Assembly (NCBI RefSeq): GCF_003946695.1
Contig: NZ_RHOX01000014.1
Span: forward strand, 1 to 64,000
Direction: 5' to 3'
Length of the DNA: 64,000 nt
Source: Lapidilactobacillus bayanensis
Lineage (GTDB): Bacteria > Bacillota > Bacilli > Lactobacillales > Lactobacillaceae
In this document: piece by piece, positions 45,354 to 54,900 of the stretch
How the letters are laid out: every line of letters starts with the position of its first letter
How positions within the stretch are numbered: position 1 is the stretch's first letter
The notes under the pieces: model-generated
Told to the model about the DNA's origin: nothing
Database searches by the model: none
The model's input: only the letters and a program-made list of their open reading frames with translations
Position numbers and translations under genes: made by a program

Positions 45354-45689
45354 ATGAAGAAGCTTGCTGTCATCGTCTTTCTTGGTACTTTACCAATTAC
45401 CCGTGGTGAAATGTTTATAATCCCAGGACGAGGAAAAAAGTTTACCAAGAAACTAAATACTCAGCTTGAGGAATTTAATATGGATTGGACGGTCAAAATT
45501 GATCCTGGAACTGGGAATATTGACGAAATTAAAAAAGAGCATCCCAGTGCGATAATTCTAATTAATGGTCTTCAAGATAGATTTTATGCTGACGATTTTC
45601 CTAAACAAAACATCTACCAAATGGGACCAACAGAATTAACTGAACAAGATACAAGCGGTGTCATTCGTTTTCTAAAAAAACTGGGGTAA
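45354..45689 (+). CDS. Orphan 111-residue protein of the pheromone-regulated locus
   Basis: A soluble, basic protein starting MKKLAVIVFLGTLP, containing PGRGKKFTKKLN and ILINGLQDRFYADDFPKQN. I do not recognise the family. GAAAGGATAGG lies before the ATG. A frameshifted paralogue follows 92 bp later. Duplication within the locus is common for immunity genes, but the function is unknown. Confidence 0.6.
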   Translation: MKKLAVIVFLGTLPITRGEMFIIPGRGKKFTKKLNTQLEEFNMDWTVKIDPGTGNIDEIKKEHPSAIILINGLQDRFYADDFPKQNIYQMGPTELTEQDTSGVIRFLKKLG

Positions 45690-45781
45690 TTTTCCAATTT
45701 TACTACCACAATCCTAATTTGAAACGTTAATAGCACCTCATCTCCTGATCTTACAATAATTTTTGAAAGGAAAAAGCGTTC

Positions 45782-46118
45782 ATGAAAAAACTTGCCATCA
45801 TCGTCTTTTGGGGCTCTTTGCCAGTTACTGGCGGTGAATTATTTGTGTTCCCAGGACGGGGTAAAAGATTTACCAAAAAATTAAATATCCAACTTGCAGA
45901 ATATAACATGGATTGGACAGTTCAGATTGATACCGCAATTGGGAATATTGACGATATTAAAAAAAGAACATCCCAGCGCGCTAATTCTAATTAATGGCCT
46001 TCAAGGTAGATTTTATTCCGATGATTTCCCTAAACAAAACATTTATCAAATGGGGCCGTTAGAATTAACTGGTGAAGATACTAGTGGCGTGATTCGTTTT
46101 CTCAAGAAATTAGGTTAA
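45782..46118 (+). pseudogene. Frameshifted paralogue of the preceding orphan gene
   Basis: The first 60 or so codons (from MKKLAIIVFWGSLP) and the last 50 (KEHPSALILINGLQGRFY onward) match the gene at 45354-45689 throughout, but are in different frames. The shift is in an A run: ATTAAAAAAAGAAC with seven A, versus six A in the intact copy. It may be a pseudogene, a slippage-controlled gene or a sequencing error. Confidence 0.75.
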
Positions 46119-46221
46119 TTTAGTATAGATCATCTTCATTTAAAACATTTCTGAAATATCGTCGTCTATTTCGTTGGCATTCTTTAAACATTTCAGAATA
46201 CTCATCAAGCTAAAAAGTAGC

Positions 46222-46263
46222 AAAAAAGGTTGAAGCTAGAAAAAATTCTGGCCTCAACCTTTT
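46222..46263. terminator. Bidirectional terminator
   Basis: AAAAGGTTGA pairs with TCAACCTTTT with T/A tracts at both sides, between the convergent orphan gene and phosphorylase gene. Confidence 0.8.
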
Positions 46264-46279
46264 TACATGATACGAACTG

Positions 46280-47035
46280 CTAAAGATCAATCAGGCAATT
46301 CAGTGCGATGGTCAGCCCCATTGTATGAGCACCACGTCCTTTATTTCGTGCTGCCCAAGCTTCGGGATTGGCTAAAGAATCAGCCGTGAATAGAATCTGG
46401 CCAAACTCTACCCCACGAAAACGAGCGATTGCGGCGAGTGCTGAACATTCCATCTCCACGACTTCAAATCCCTGCGCCAAGTATTGCGCTGTCAGCAAAG
46501 GTGTCTCACGAAAAAAAGCGTCGGTTGTCCAAGTTTTGACTGTTTCAGCTGCAACTGAATTTTTGCCTAGTGATGCCTGAATCGCTTCAACTATTTCTGG
46601 ATCCAGCTGAATACTTGGAGCTGCTGGTAAGTAATGATAAGATGTCCCTTCATCACACAAAGCTTCAGTAACGATTAAGAAGGTGTTCTCTGGAATTTCC
46701 CGTAGAACACCACAAGAACCAACCGCAATAATCTGCTTGGCACCATAGGCGATTAGAAACTCCATAATTTGTGCCGCGGCCGGTGCACCCAGCACTGCAG
46801 GACAGACTCCCACGGTCTCACCATGCCAATTAACTTGGAAGACTTGAATCGCACCCGAAAACATTGGAAAGGTTGCCAGTTCTTCGACATTGTATTGCTG
46901 CTTAAATTCACGAATTACTTCTGGTGTTACGAAGGCAAGTAACATCTTGTCCGGGAAATGATAGCCTTCATTCCTAAAGGGATTGATAACCGCCTTAGAC
47001 GAAGAATCATAATTAGTTATCGGAAGAAAATTCAT
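46280..47035 (-). CDS. Nucleoside phosphorylase (uridine phosphorylase-like)
   Basis: A 251-residue protein of the PNP/UDP family. It has IIAVGSCGVLREIPENTFLIV (phosphate and base pocket in pieces), DAFFRETP and the ribose-binding VVEMECSALAAIARF. It splits nucleosides with phosphate into base and sugar 1-phosphate for salvage. ATG 47035 (MNFLPITNYD) has GGAGG about 7 bp upstream, so it is preferred over the start 39 bp earlier. Single gene. Confidence 0.85.
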   Translation of the reverse strand: MNFLPITNYDSSSKAVINPFRNEGYHFPDKMLLAFVTPEVIREFKQQYNVEELATFPMFSGAIQVFQVNWHGETVGVCPAVLGAPAAAQIMEFLIAYGAKQIIAVGSCGVLREIPENTFLIVTEALCDEGTSYHYLPAAPSIQLDPEIVEAIQASLGKNSVAAETVKTWTTDAFFRETPLLTAQYLAQGFEVVEMECSALAAIARFRGVEFGQILFTADSLANPEAWAARNKGRGAHTMGLTIALNCLIDL

Positions 47036-47116
47036 AACTGCCTCCAAAAATTCTAAATCAAATTGCGATGTCACAAATGTTCAGCACTTTTACGACATCA
47101 CTTAACTTAGTCGCTA

Positions 47117-47437
47117 TTAGTTCAGCTTCACTGCCGTACCACTGCAAGTCACCATTAACATGCCATTATCTGAACCCAAGACTTCATAATCCATCTTTGT
47201 GCCCACGACTGCATCTGCGCCTAGCTGAGCGGCGCGATCACCCATTTCGGCAATGGCTTCTTCGCGCGCCTTCGTTAATTCCTCTTCGTAACCTTTGGAA
47301 CGACCACCAAAGACATTGCGTAAACCAGCGCCCAAATCCTTGAAGACATTAATTCCGGTGATCACCTCACCGAAAACAATGCCCTTGTATTCAGCAACGG
47401 TGCGATCTTGTACTGCATTAGTCGTTGTAATAATCAT
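47117..47437 (-). CDS. YbjQ family (UPF0145) protein
   Basis: A 106-residue protein with the family's [16 protein letters not shown] start region and [19 protein letters not shown]. YbjQ-type proteins form pentamers; function unknown despite the name 'heavy-metal-binding domain'. ATG 47437 has AGGGAG upstream. Single gene. Confidence 0.88.
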   Translation of the reverse strand: MIITTTNAVQDRTVAEYKGIVFGEVITGINVFKDLGAGLRNVFGGRSKGYEEELTKAREEAIAEMGDRAAQLGADAVVGTKMDYEVLGSDNGMLMVTCSGTAVKLN

Positions 47438-47574
47438 GTTGTCACTCCCTATCTCAATTCATTTTCCTTCATTTTATCCTATCTCTCGTTCTATTGCGAG
47501 ACAATTAACAAATCCTACTCCGATTTGTTAACTGCTTTAACAAGGAGTTGTTGAAAAAATCTTGGTGTTGTTTG

Positions 47575-47945
47575 TATCGTGGTTTGAAACGTGCTGCAAA
47601 AGTCTGACAACTCCGCTTAAGCCAGCAATGAATAAGTTCAAAAAACGAACTTTTTCATTGCTTTCTTAATGCTCATTGTCAACCCGACTTTCTCTGCACT
47701 CTCTATTGAAACGTGCTACGAACAATTGATGGCAAGTAATTTAAGTGAAAATCTTGCCGCATTAACATGCATCAATCTTTCCACTTAAATTAATGCCATC
47801 AATCCGTTGTTCGCCGCACTCTATTTGAAACGTGCTCAATGCAACTGGGTGTCGTGTATTTAAGCGTGAATCTTGCTGCGTTGGCACGCATCAATCTTCC
47901 CACTTAAATACAAACACCCAACCCGTTGCTTTGAGCACTCTGATT
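47575..47945. repeat. Hairpin repeat array, family B, locus 2
   Basis: Three units starting GAAACGTGCT end in GCACTCT. The second unit folds with ACGAACAA/TTGTTCG, TTGATGGC/GCCATCAA and TTTAAGTG/CACTTAAA. The third has TGGGTGT/ACACCCA and GTATTTAAG/CTTAAATAC in the same place, so pairing is kept while sequence changes. Loops have GAATCTTG with GCACGCATCAATCTT. It occupies the gap before the YibE gene. Confidence 0.75.
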
Positions 47946-48030
47946 TATTAAATATTTTGCCAAAATTAGTTCGTAATTAAGCTTTTTGTTTTTAAAATCA
48001 CTAGAATAGAGCTATTGATAGAAAAGTTGG

Positions 48031-49122
48031 TTGATTATCTTGAAGAAAAAATACTGGCTCTCTTTAGTCGTGCTACTCGTTGGCATCTGTGCCGTTTTAT
48101 TCACTTATTTTAATACGAATTATCAAGCAACGATCGCCGTGATTACGCATGTCGAACAGCTTGATGATGTCAAAGTCAAAGATCAGTACGATGATACCGA
48201 CCACGAAATTACCCAGCAACTAACCTTAAGAGTGCTCAATCATCAGCACCAAGGTAAAAACTATACCTTGAAAAATACTTACGAAAAGTCACAGCTTCAA
48301 GATCAAAAATATCATCAGTATCAACGGGTCTTCGTGCAAATTCGGCGCAATCAAGTGTCTATTAGCAATGTTAAACGTGATTGGGTCATCGTGTTAATTA
48401 TTTTTACATTGGCACTGCTCATGATGATTTTGATTGGTAATAAAGCTTGGCTGGTCCTAGCTTCCTTAATTCTCAATTCTGTTATTTTTTACGCGGTAAT
48501 TCGTTTTGACATCCAGAAGAACGGCGCGGGTACAATTACGATTTACAGTTTAGCTGCCATTATTTTTGCGACGGTTTCCTTTCTGCTCTATCAAGGAATT
48601 CATCAAAAAATGCTAGCGATGTTAACTAGCACGATTGTGGCACTGCTGCTTTCATTCGGCTTAAGTTATTTGATTATGCGGCTCACTAATGAAAAGGGCA
48701 TTACTTACATGGCCGTTGAATACGCCACGCAAAGCCCCCGTTCACTCTTTATCGGGCAAACTTTATTAGGTGTCCTCGGCGCGGTAATGGATGAATCGAC
48801 CGATATTGTTTCTAGTCTGAGTGAGATTATTTATCACAATCCTAGAATTACCGGCCAACAACTTTGGCAAAGTGGTCGCGCGATTGGACAGGAAATTATG
48901 GGACCATTAATCAATGTTCTCTTCTTAATTTTTATGGCCGATGCCTTGCCAATGACGATTCTTTATTTGCGCAATAATAATGCAATTGCCTATACTTTCG
49001 AATACACCTTATCTTTAGGCGTGTTGCAAAGTTTGATTTCAGCAATTGGCATTGTTTTAACTGTACCCACTGCGACACTTTGCGCGTATTATTTCCTCGT
49101 TAAAAGGGAGGCGAGCAAATGA
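48031..49122 (+). CDS. YibE/F family membrane protein (YibE-like)
   Basis: A 363-residue protein with an N-terminal membrane anchor, an extracytoplasmic part (about residues 30-115) and about seven more hydrophobic helices. The family region has GVLGAVMDESTDIVSSLSEI and GRAIGQEIMGPLINVLFLIF. YibE/F proteins are integral membrane proteins of unknown transport role. The start is a TTG at 48031 or 48040; no strong ribosome site decides. It overlaps the next gene by 4 bp. Confidence 0.82.
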   Translation: MIILKKKYWLSLVVLLVGICAVLFTYFNTNYQATIAVITHVEQLDDVKVKDQYDDTDHEITQQLTLRVLNHQHQGKNYTLKNTYEKSQLQDQKYHQYQRVFVQIRRNQVSISNVKRDWVIVLIIFTLALLMMILIGNKAWLVLASLILNSVIFYAVIRFDIQKNGAGTITIYSLAAIIFATVSFLLYQGIHQKMLAMLTSTIVALLLSFGLSYLIMRLTNEKGITYMAVEYATQSPRSLFIGQTLLGVLGAVMDESTDIVSSLSEIIYHNPRITGQQLWQSGRAIGQEIMGPLINVLFLIFMADALPMTILYLRNNNAIAYTFEYTLSLGVLQSLISAIGIVLTVPTATLCAYYFLVKREASK

Positions 49123-49865
49123 GTACGATGCTGGCGTTATTGTTGACACTTTTAATTCTGATGATTTTAATCGGAGGCGCCGCTGGGATTAAAAGCTATT
49201 TGAGTATCATCATCAATTTTTGTTTGGTTTTCTTAGTCGCGTTATTAATTAGTTGGGGCGCCAATATTATCTTAACCGCCGCCTGTTTCGTTCCTTTGAA
49301 GCTATTAACGATTATTTATTTAGGCACACACGATACCAGAATTGCCGACAAATCTTTTCTTAGTTCGTTTAGTGTCACCGTGATTATTGTGTTACTGATT
49401 TTACTATTCAACTTTTTGGCACAGACGCCGGGAATTGGCGAACAAGCTGGCGAAGATTTAATCGGTCTCTCGGATGGTCCCGGCCTCGGTTTTGCCGCAA
49501 TCGGTGTTATTGTCGCTGTCTTCAGTACACTGGGTGCGATTAGTGAGGCTGCTGTGGCGATGAGTGCCGGTTTAATTGAGTTGAAGCATCAGAATGAGGA
49601 TCTTAGTGCACTTAAATTTTACCAAAGTGGTCTAAATATTGGCGAAGATATTTTAGGCACTGCCGTTAATACAATCCTCTTCGGTTTCTTTGGCAGCTTT
49701 CTTGCCCTCTTCATTTGGTACACTCGTTTGAATTACACCGTCAGCCAAATTCTTAACGATAAGTTATTTGCCCAAGAATTTCTGATCATGTGCTATTCAA
49801 TTATTGGTGTTTTACTAGTCATTCCCTTAACTACTTTTGTCGTTGCGCACTCGAAAAAAATTTAG
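49119..49865 (+). CDS. YibE/F family membrane protein (YibF-like)
   Basis: A 248-residue membrane protein with about six hydrophobic helices. GVIVAVFSTLGAISEAAVAMSAGL and GLNIGEDILGTAVNTILFGFF parallel the motifs of its neighbour. It starts inside the end of the YibE gene with GGGAGGCG upstream, so the two are translated together and probably form one complex. Confidence 0.82.
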   Translation: MSTMLALLLTLLILMILIGGAAGIKSYLSIIINFCLVFLVALLISWGANIILTAACFVPLKLLTIIYLGTHDTRIADKSFLSSFSVTVIIVLLILLFNFLAQTPGIGEQAGEDLIGLSDGPGLGFAAIGVIVAVFSTLGAISEAAVAMSAGLIELKHQNEDLSALKFYQSGLNIGEDILGTAVNTILFGFFGSFLALFIWYTRLNYTVSQILNDKLFAQEFLIMCYSIIGVLLVIPLTTFVVAHSKKI

Positions 49866-50061
49866 TGCAAAAAAAGGCTTGCCTACTAAGCAAACCCTCA
49901 ACTGCATCACACCTCAATTCTAACCGGCCTAACCGGCGAATTGTTGTGTGCTATCTCATTAACGTTGCTACCTTGGTGTCTTCCTTAAGCAAAGTCGCCA
50001 GTTTAACAACCAATTCATTCTAGAATTAAGTTAACCACTAAGCCAAATTATTAACCAAGGT

Positions 50062-50094
50062 CGTTACACTCAGATAACGGCCTTTTAATGCTAA
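50062..50094 (+). terminator. Terminator after the YibE/YibF pair
   Basis: AAGGTCGTTA pairs with TAACGGCCTT followed by TTAA. It serves the plus-strand operon; positions 49866-50061 show nothing else. Confidence 0.6.
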
Positions 50095-50120
50095 CTGATT
50101 AATCTGACTGCTACAGTTCA

Positions 50121-50663
50121 TTAATGGGTCATGACTGACTTTTGATTATAAGCCAGGTACTTCTTGCCGAAGTTCAGTACCATTTTTGTTACTTTTTTAG
50201 CGGCTGGGAACAAGAAAACTCCAACGGCACATAATACCAAGCTTAGGATTAAAATGCTCGTCGCAAATGCTTGAAGGCCTACACCAACACCACCCAAATA
50301 TATTAATGGCGCTAAAATAAAGAGAACAGCAATTGCCCATAAAGCTAGTAACATGCCCAGAATAGCGATCCAAACACTAAGACCGATGATAACGTTAAAG
50401 GTAATCGCGCCGATTAATGATAGATAATTAATATGCTTCACTGCTTTACCATCCTTTGTGTCAGGCTGGTTTTGAACGACAAGCTGAGCTAAAGGGACAT
50501 GATAAAGTTCGCTAAGTTTCTGTAGGACATTAATGTTGGGCATCGTCTTATTCTGCTCCCACCTTGAGACGGTCTGCCTCGTCACATATAATGTTTTGGC
50601 TACTTGTTCCTGAGTTATACCTGCAGATTCTCTGTGCTGTTTTAACGCGGATCCCAATGTCAT
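50121..50663 (-). CDS. XRE-type regulator with C-terminal membrane helices
   Basis: A 180-residue protein. The N-terminal HTH_3 domain has LKQHRESAGITQEQVAKTL and YVTRQTVSRWEQNKTMP. After a linker come three or four hydrophobic helices (about residues 75-165). Membrane-bound XRE regulators of this layout are common in Lactobacillaceae; target unknown. Single gene with GGAGTG upstream of ATG 50663. Confidence 0.85.
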   Translation of the reverse strand: MTLGSALKQHRESAGITQEQVAKTLYVTRQTVSRWEQNKTMPNINVLQKLSELYHVPLAQLVVQNQPDTKDGKAVKHINYLSLIGAITFNVIIGLSVWIAILGMLLALWAIAVLFILAPLIYLGGVGVGLQAFATSILILSLVLCAVGVFLFPAAKKVTKMVLNFGKKYLAYNQKSVMTH

Positions 50664-50842
50664 ATGCGTTCACTCCTAACAAATCTTAATGTACCAGCTA
50701 CATCGGCATAACGAAAGCAACAAACATGTTACATCCTTGCCAGACCAACCTTTTCGCAGCAAAAAAGATATTTACTAACTATACTAAAACGCCGTTATGA
50801 ACGTTCATCATCTGCTGATTAATTCATCCCAGTGACTAAATT

Positions 50843-51781
50843 CTAATGCTTACCGTCTTGATCTAAATAAAAATTCAATAGATTTTGACATAAGCGATGT
50901 GACAGCAAGCTCGATTCTGGGCTTACTGGATTAGGATGATCGGGATTCTCAACCGCCGCCACAAATGCGCGAATAAGTGGTGCAAACCCTCGCCGTTCCA
51001 AAGTCGGCGTCCAATCGGGAAAATTCGTCACTTGGGTTCCTGCTGCCGTCACAGTTTGCAGCTTAGTTAAATTACTGAGACGTTGTGTACAAGCTGGTTG
51101 TTGAACTTCTGTGATTTCTAAGTTTGCACCAGCCTGCATATTAATGCTCGCCGTCATGATTTTACGTTGACTTTGCACGGTTATAGCGCAATATTGCAGC
51201 ATATTATTTGACTGACTGATTTGATACTGACAATTCAAATCTATGTTTGTTTGAAAATGGCCAACAAATAACGCCGTATCAACAGCATGAATCATTAAAT
51301 CGAAAATCGCAAATTTAACTGGCTGTTCAGTGTTGTTGCGATTCTTCTCGACCTTCACAACCAATGGCTGTTGTTCAGTTTGCAACCTGGCTTCCAGAGG
51401 AGCAAAACGACGATTAAATCCCGCGGTTAACATTAAATTCTTATCATCGGCTAATTGATACAATGCCTTAACTGTATCGTAATCATCACTAACTGGTTTA
51501 TCGACATAAACATGTACCCCAGCCTGCAAAAATAGTTGAACAAGCTCTGCATGAGTACTAGTCGGTGTATGAATGAATACCGCATCGATTTGCTGCGCTA
51601 CCAATTCCGCCACTGTTGCCACCGCATTTTTAAACCCATATTTTTGTTTCAACGTCGCTAATTTCACCGGATTACGTGTACATAAGATCCACTCAACTTG
51701 ATCTTGCATTTCTGCCATCACTGGTAAATAAGCCTTCTGAGCAATTCCGCCTAACCCAACAACACCAATTTTAATCATCAT
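50843..51781 (-). CDS. Gfo/Idh/MocA family oxidoreductase
   Basis: A 312-residue protein. The N-terminal Rossmann motif is GVVGLGGIAQKAYLPVM, with the family's VDKPVSDDYDTV (Lys-Pro of the EKP motif) and FNRRFAP. Such enzymes oxidise sugars, sugar alcohols or related compounds with NAD(P). The substrate is not evident and no partner genes are near. ATG 51781 or 51778. Confidence 0.85.
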   Translation of the reverse strand: MMIKIGVVGLGGIAQKAYLPVMAEMQDQVEWILCTRNPVKLATLKQKYGFKNAVATVAELVAQQIDAVFIHTPTSTHAELVQLFLQAGVHVYVDKPVSDDYDTVKALYQLADDKNLMLTAGFNRRFAPLEARLQTEQQPLVVKVEKNRNNTEQPVKFAIFDLMIHAVDTALFVGHFQTNIDLNCQYQISQSNNMLQYCAITVQSQRKIMTASINMQAGANLEITEVQQPACTQRLSNLTKLQTVTAAGTQVTNFPDWTPTLERRGFAPLIRAFVAAVENPDHPNPVSPESSLLSHRLCQNLLNFYLDQDGKH

Positions 51782-51847
51782 TGTCCCTCATTTCATAAAA
51801 TAATTATGACAAACTCGACAAGAGAATACTAGTGCGAAGGCCAAACA

Positions 51848-51887
51848 AAAACCGTTTGAATTGATAATGCCAATTCAAACGGTTTTA
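51848..51887. terminator. Terminator of the TetR-MMPL operon
   Basis: AAAACCGTTTGAATTG pairs with CAATTCAAACGGTTTT, with T tracts in both directions. Confidence 0.85.
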
Positions 51888-51901
51888 TTTTAATCAACTA
51901 A

Positions 51902-54900
51902 TTAAGCTTGTTGATCATCAGTTGGTTTACTTGAATGTTTCGGTTCATCCTGATCACGATTTGACTTATCTTTCTTTTGATGATCATAGGTCAAATGAAT
52001 TGATGCCGGCAAGATCACTGGCAATATGATCACCAAGATCACCAACCCGATAATGACACCTAAGGCAACTTGAATCAATGTCAAGACACCCGATGGCATT
52101 AAGGCGGCAAACGTACCACTTAGGATAACCGCTGCGGAAATAACAACCGCACCAATTACGCCTGAAGCTTCGACGATCCGTTTACTTGGATTAGGAATTT
52201 CCCCGTTTAATTCACGATACTTCATCATTAAGAAGATACTGTAATCAACACCTAAGGCGAAGATCATGATGAAAGTGAAGAATGGTGTGTTCCAAGTTAA
52301 TTGTGAATGGCCGAGGAAGGTTGCACTAATCCAGCGCGTCAAGGACAACGAACTGAAGTATGAAAGCAACAACGTGCCAATGATGAATAACGGTTGTAAC
52401 AATGAACGCGTTACAAACGTTAAGGCTAAACCAATACCAACCACCATAATTAACGCTGTCCGACTAAAGTCAGAGCTGGCAATCTTTTGTGTATCGGCTG
52501 TTGATGATGTTTGACCACCCATGGCAATCTTAGCATCGTTCAACGCTGTTCCCTTAATATTATTCTTGGATTGTGTTGTTAATTGACGAACTTTATCCAT
52601 CGCTTTAGTTGAACTTGGGTTTTGATCAAGAACAATCGTTAACTTGGTAATCTTCTTATCTTCAGACATATAGTTCGTGATTGATTGCTTGAAGTCTTTG
52701 CCATGAATAGCACTCTTAGGAATATAGAATGATTCACCAGCAGCTGACTTCTTCAAACCACCAAGATAACTGTTTGCAGATTTAACACCACTATTAATTG
52801 TTGTTAACCCATCTGAAGCTTGACCAAGACCACTTTGTAATGTTGCCATTTGCTCAACGGTACTTTGTAAAGTCGTGTACATTGTCTTCTGACCATCACG
52901 AACTTGTGTTAAGCCATTCGTCAAAGTTGGTACTTGACCATTCAATTGACTAGTACCACTTGCTAATTGACTAGCGCCACTCTTCAAAGCACTAGAGTTG
53001 CCATTCAATTGGCCCGCACCAGATGCAAGTTGGTTCACACCGTTAACATATTGCGTCATACCAGATGATAATTGATTGAGTTGTGATAACATCTTAGAAT
53101 TACCAATTGTTGATTGAATAGTACTTTCACTTGACGTATTAACACCGCTGCCGTTTACACCGCTATTCAATTGTGCGGCAACTGAAGCAGCCTTGCTTGA
53201 GGCAGATTGAAGCTGGGTTAATCCTTGCGTTAATTCAGTCATTGCAGAAGATAATTCATTCAATTTACCCGCTTGTTCAGTTAAACTATCAGCTTCGGTT
53301 AATAATGAATTAGCAGAATCGATCATTGATGAAACATTTTGTAATTGAGCCAGAATACTATTAATTTGATCATCACTTGGTAATTGTAGATTACCTAATC
53401 CACTAGTATCTATTCCATCTAATTGCTTTCCTAAAGCCTGAAGAGAAGTAACATTTACGCCTAGTTTATCAGTAGCCTCTTTGTTCTTCTCAACTAATGC
53501 TGCGATTGTTGCAGCAGCTTGTTGAGATTGCGCACTTGCTCCTGAATCATTTTGAATAACTTTAATACTTTGTTCAAGTGCAGCATTGGTCTGAACGCCA
53601 GTTTGATATGCAGCACCATCATTTTTAGCAACGGTTGTCAACTGATTCTTCATTGAGTCCATTGATTTAGCAACCGTCATTAATTGCTCAAGGGTTGATC
53701 TATTATTCTTGATTGTATTCAACAATGAAACCATTTGTGGCAATTCGTCTTTAATATCGCTCAGTGCACTTAATTCTTGTTTCATGTTATTTGTCTTCGA
53801 CTTCAAACCAGAAATCTTACTCGACATCTCAGACAATTGGGCCAGATCTTTTTGTTTGCTGGCTAATGATGAATTGATCTTCGTCACACCATCATTAATA
53901 CCAGTGTTATAAGCGTCCAAGCCGGCAATTGCTAATGGCAATTGTGAACTTTGACTAACTAATTGATTAATGCCACTTGTGATCTTGCTTGAATTACCGG
54001 ATAACTGTGTCGCACCACTATTCAATTGTGAAACACCATCAGTGTAAGCACCAATTCCAGTGTTCAAACTATTAGCACCTGATGCTAATTGACTAGTCCC
54101 ACTTTGTAATGCTTGGCTACCAGAAACTAATTGATTTGTTCCGTTAACTAATTTTTGAACGTCATTCAAACCGCCGGCCATATCACTGTCAGCTAATTTT
54201 TGTTCAGCCTCGGTTAAACCGGAATTAATTGTTTTAATACCCTTACCAGCAGCGGTCATCCCATCAGTAACGGTACCCATTTGATCCTTAACGTAGAGCT
54301 TACTGATCTTACTACCACCTGGTTGAGTAACAGAAGCAACAGTCTTAACACCGTCAACGCCCTGTAATGCCTGCGTTAATTGATCGATCGCTTTTAAGTC
54401 TGCTTCGTTGTCCAACTTATGATCGCTACGAATATATAACGTGGTTGGTTCAGCCGTACCTTCAGAGAAGTGCTTCTCAACCACTTCAAAACCACGCTTA
54501 GCAGCAACATCGTCGCCTAATTCTTGTAAGTTATCATAGTTCAAATTATTTTTGTAAGTTAAAACAAATGGTAACGTTGCTAATAAAGCAACACCTAAGG
54601 CAATCAATGGATGCAAGACACTGCGTGAAGCCAAGCCGTGCCACATTTTACTTGATGAATGACCATCAAAGTTCTTAGAAGGCCAGAACATCTTTTTGCC
54701 TAATAAATTCATGAAAAATGGATTCAAGGTTAGTAAGACTGCCAAAAGAACGACAACACCAATGGCTACGCCCACGGTCGACCTATAGATCGAGAATTTG
54801 GCTAAGCCTAAAACAGAGAAGCCAATCAAAATTGATGAGCCCGAATAAAGAATTGTCTTGCCAGCCTTGTGTTGAGCAGCTCGAGTTGCTTCCCAATTGC

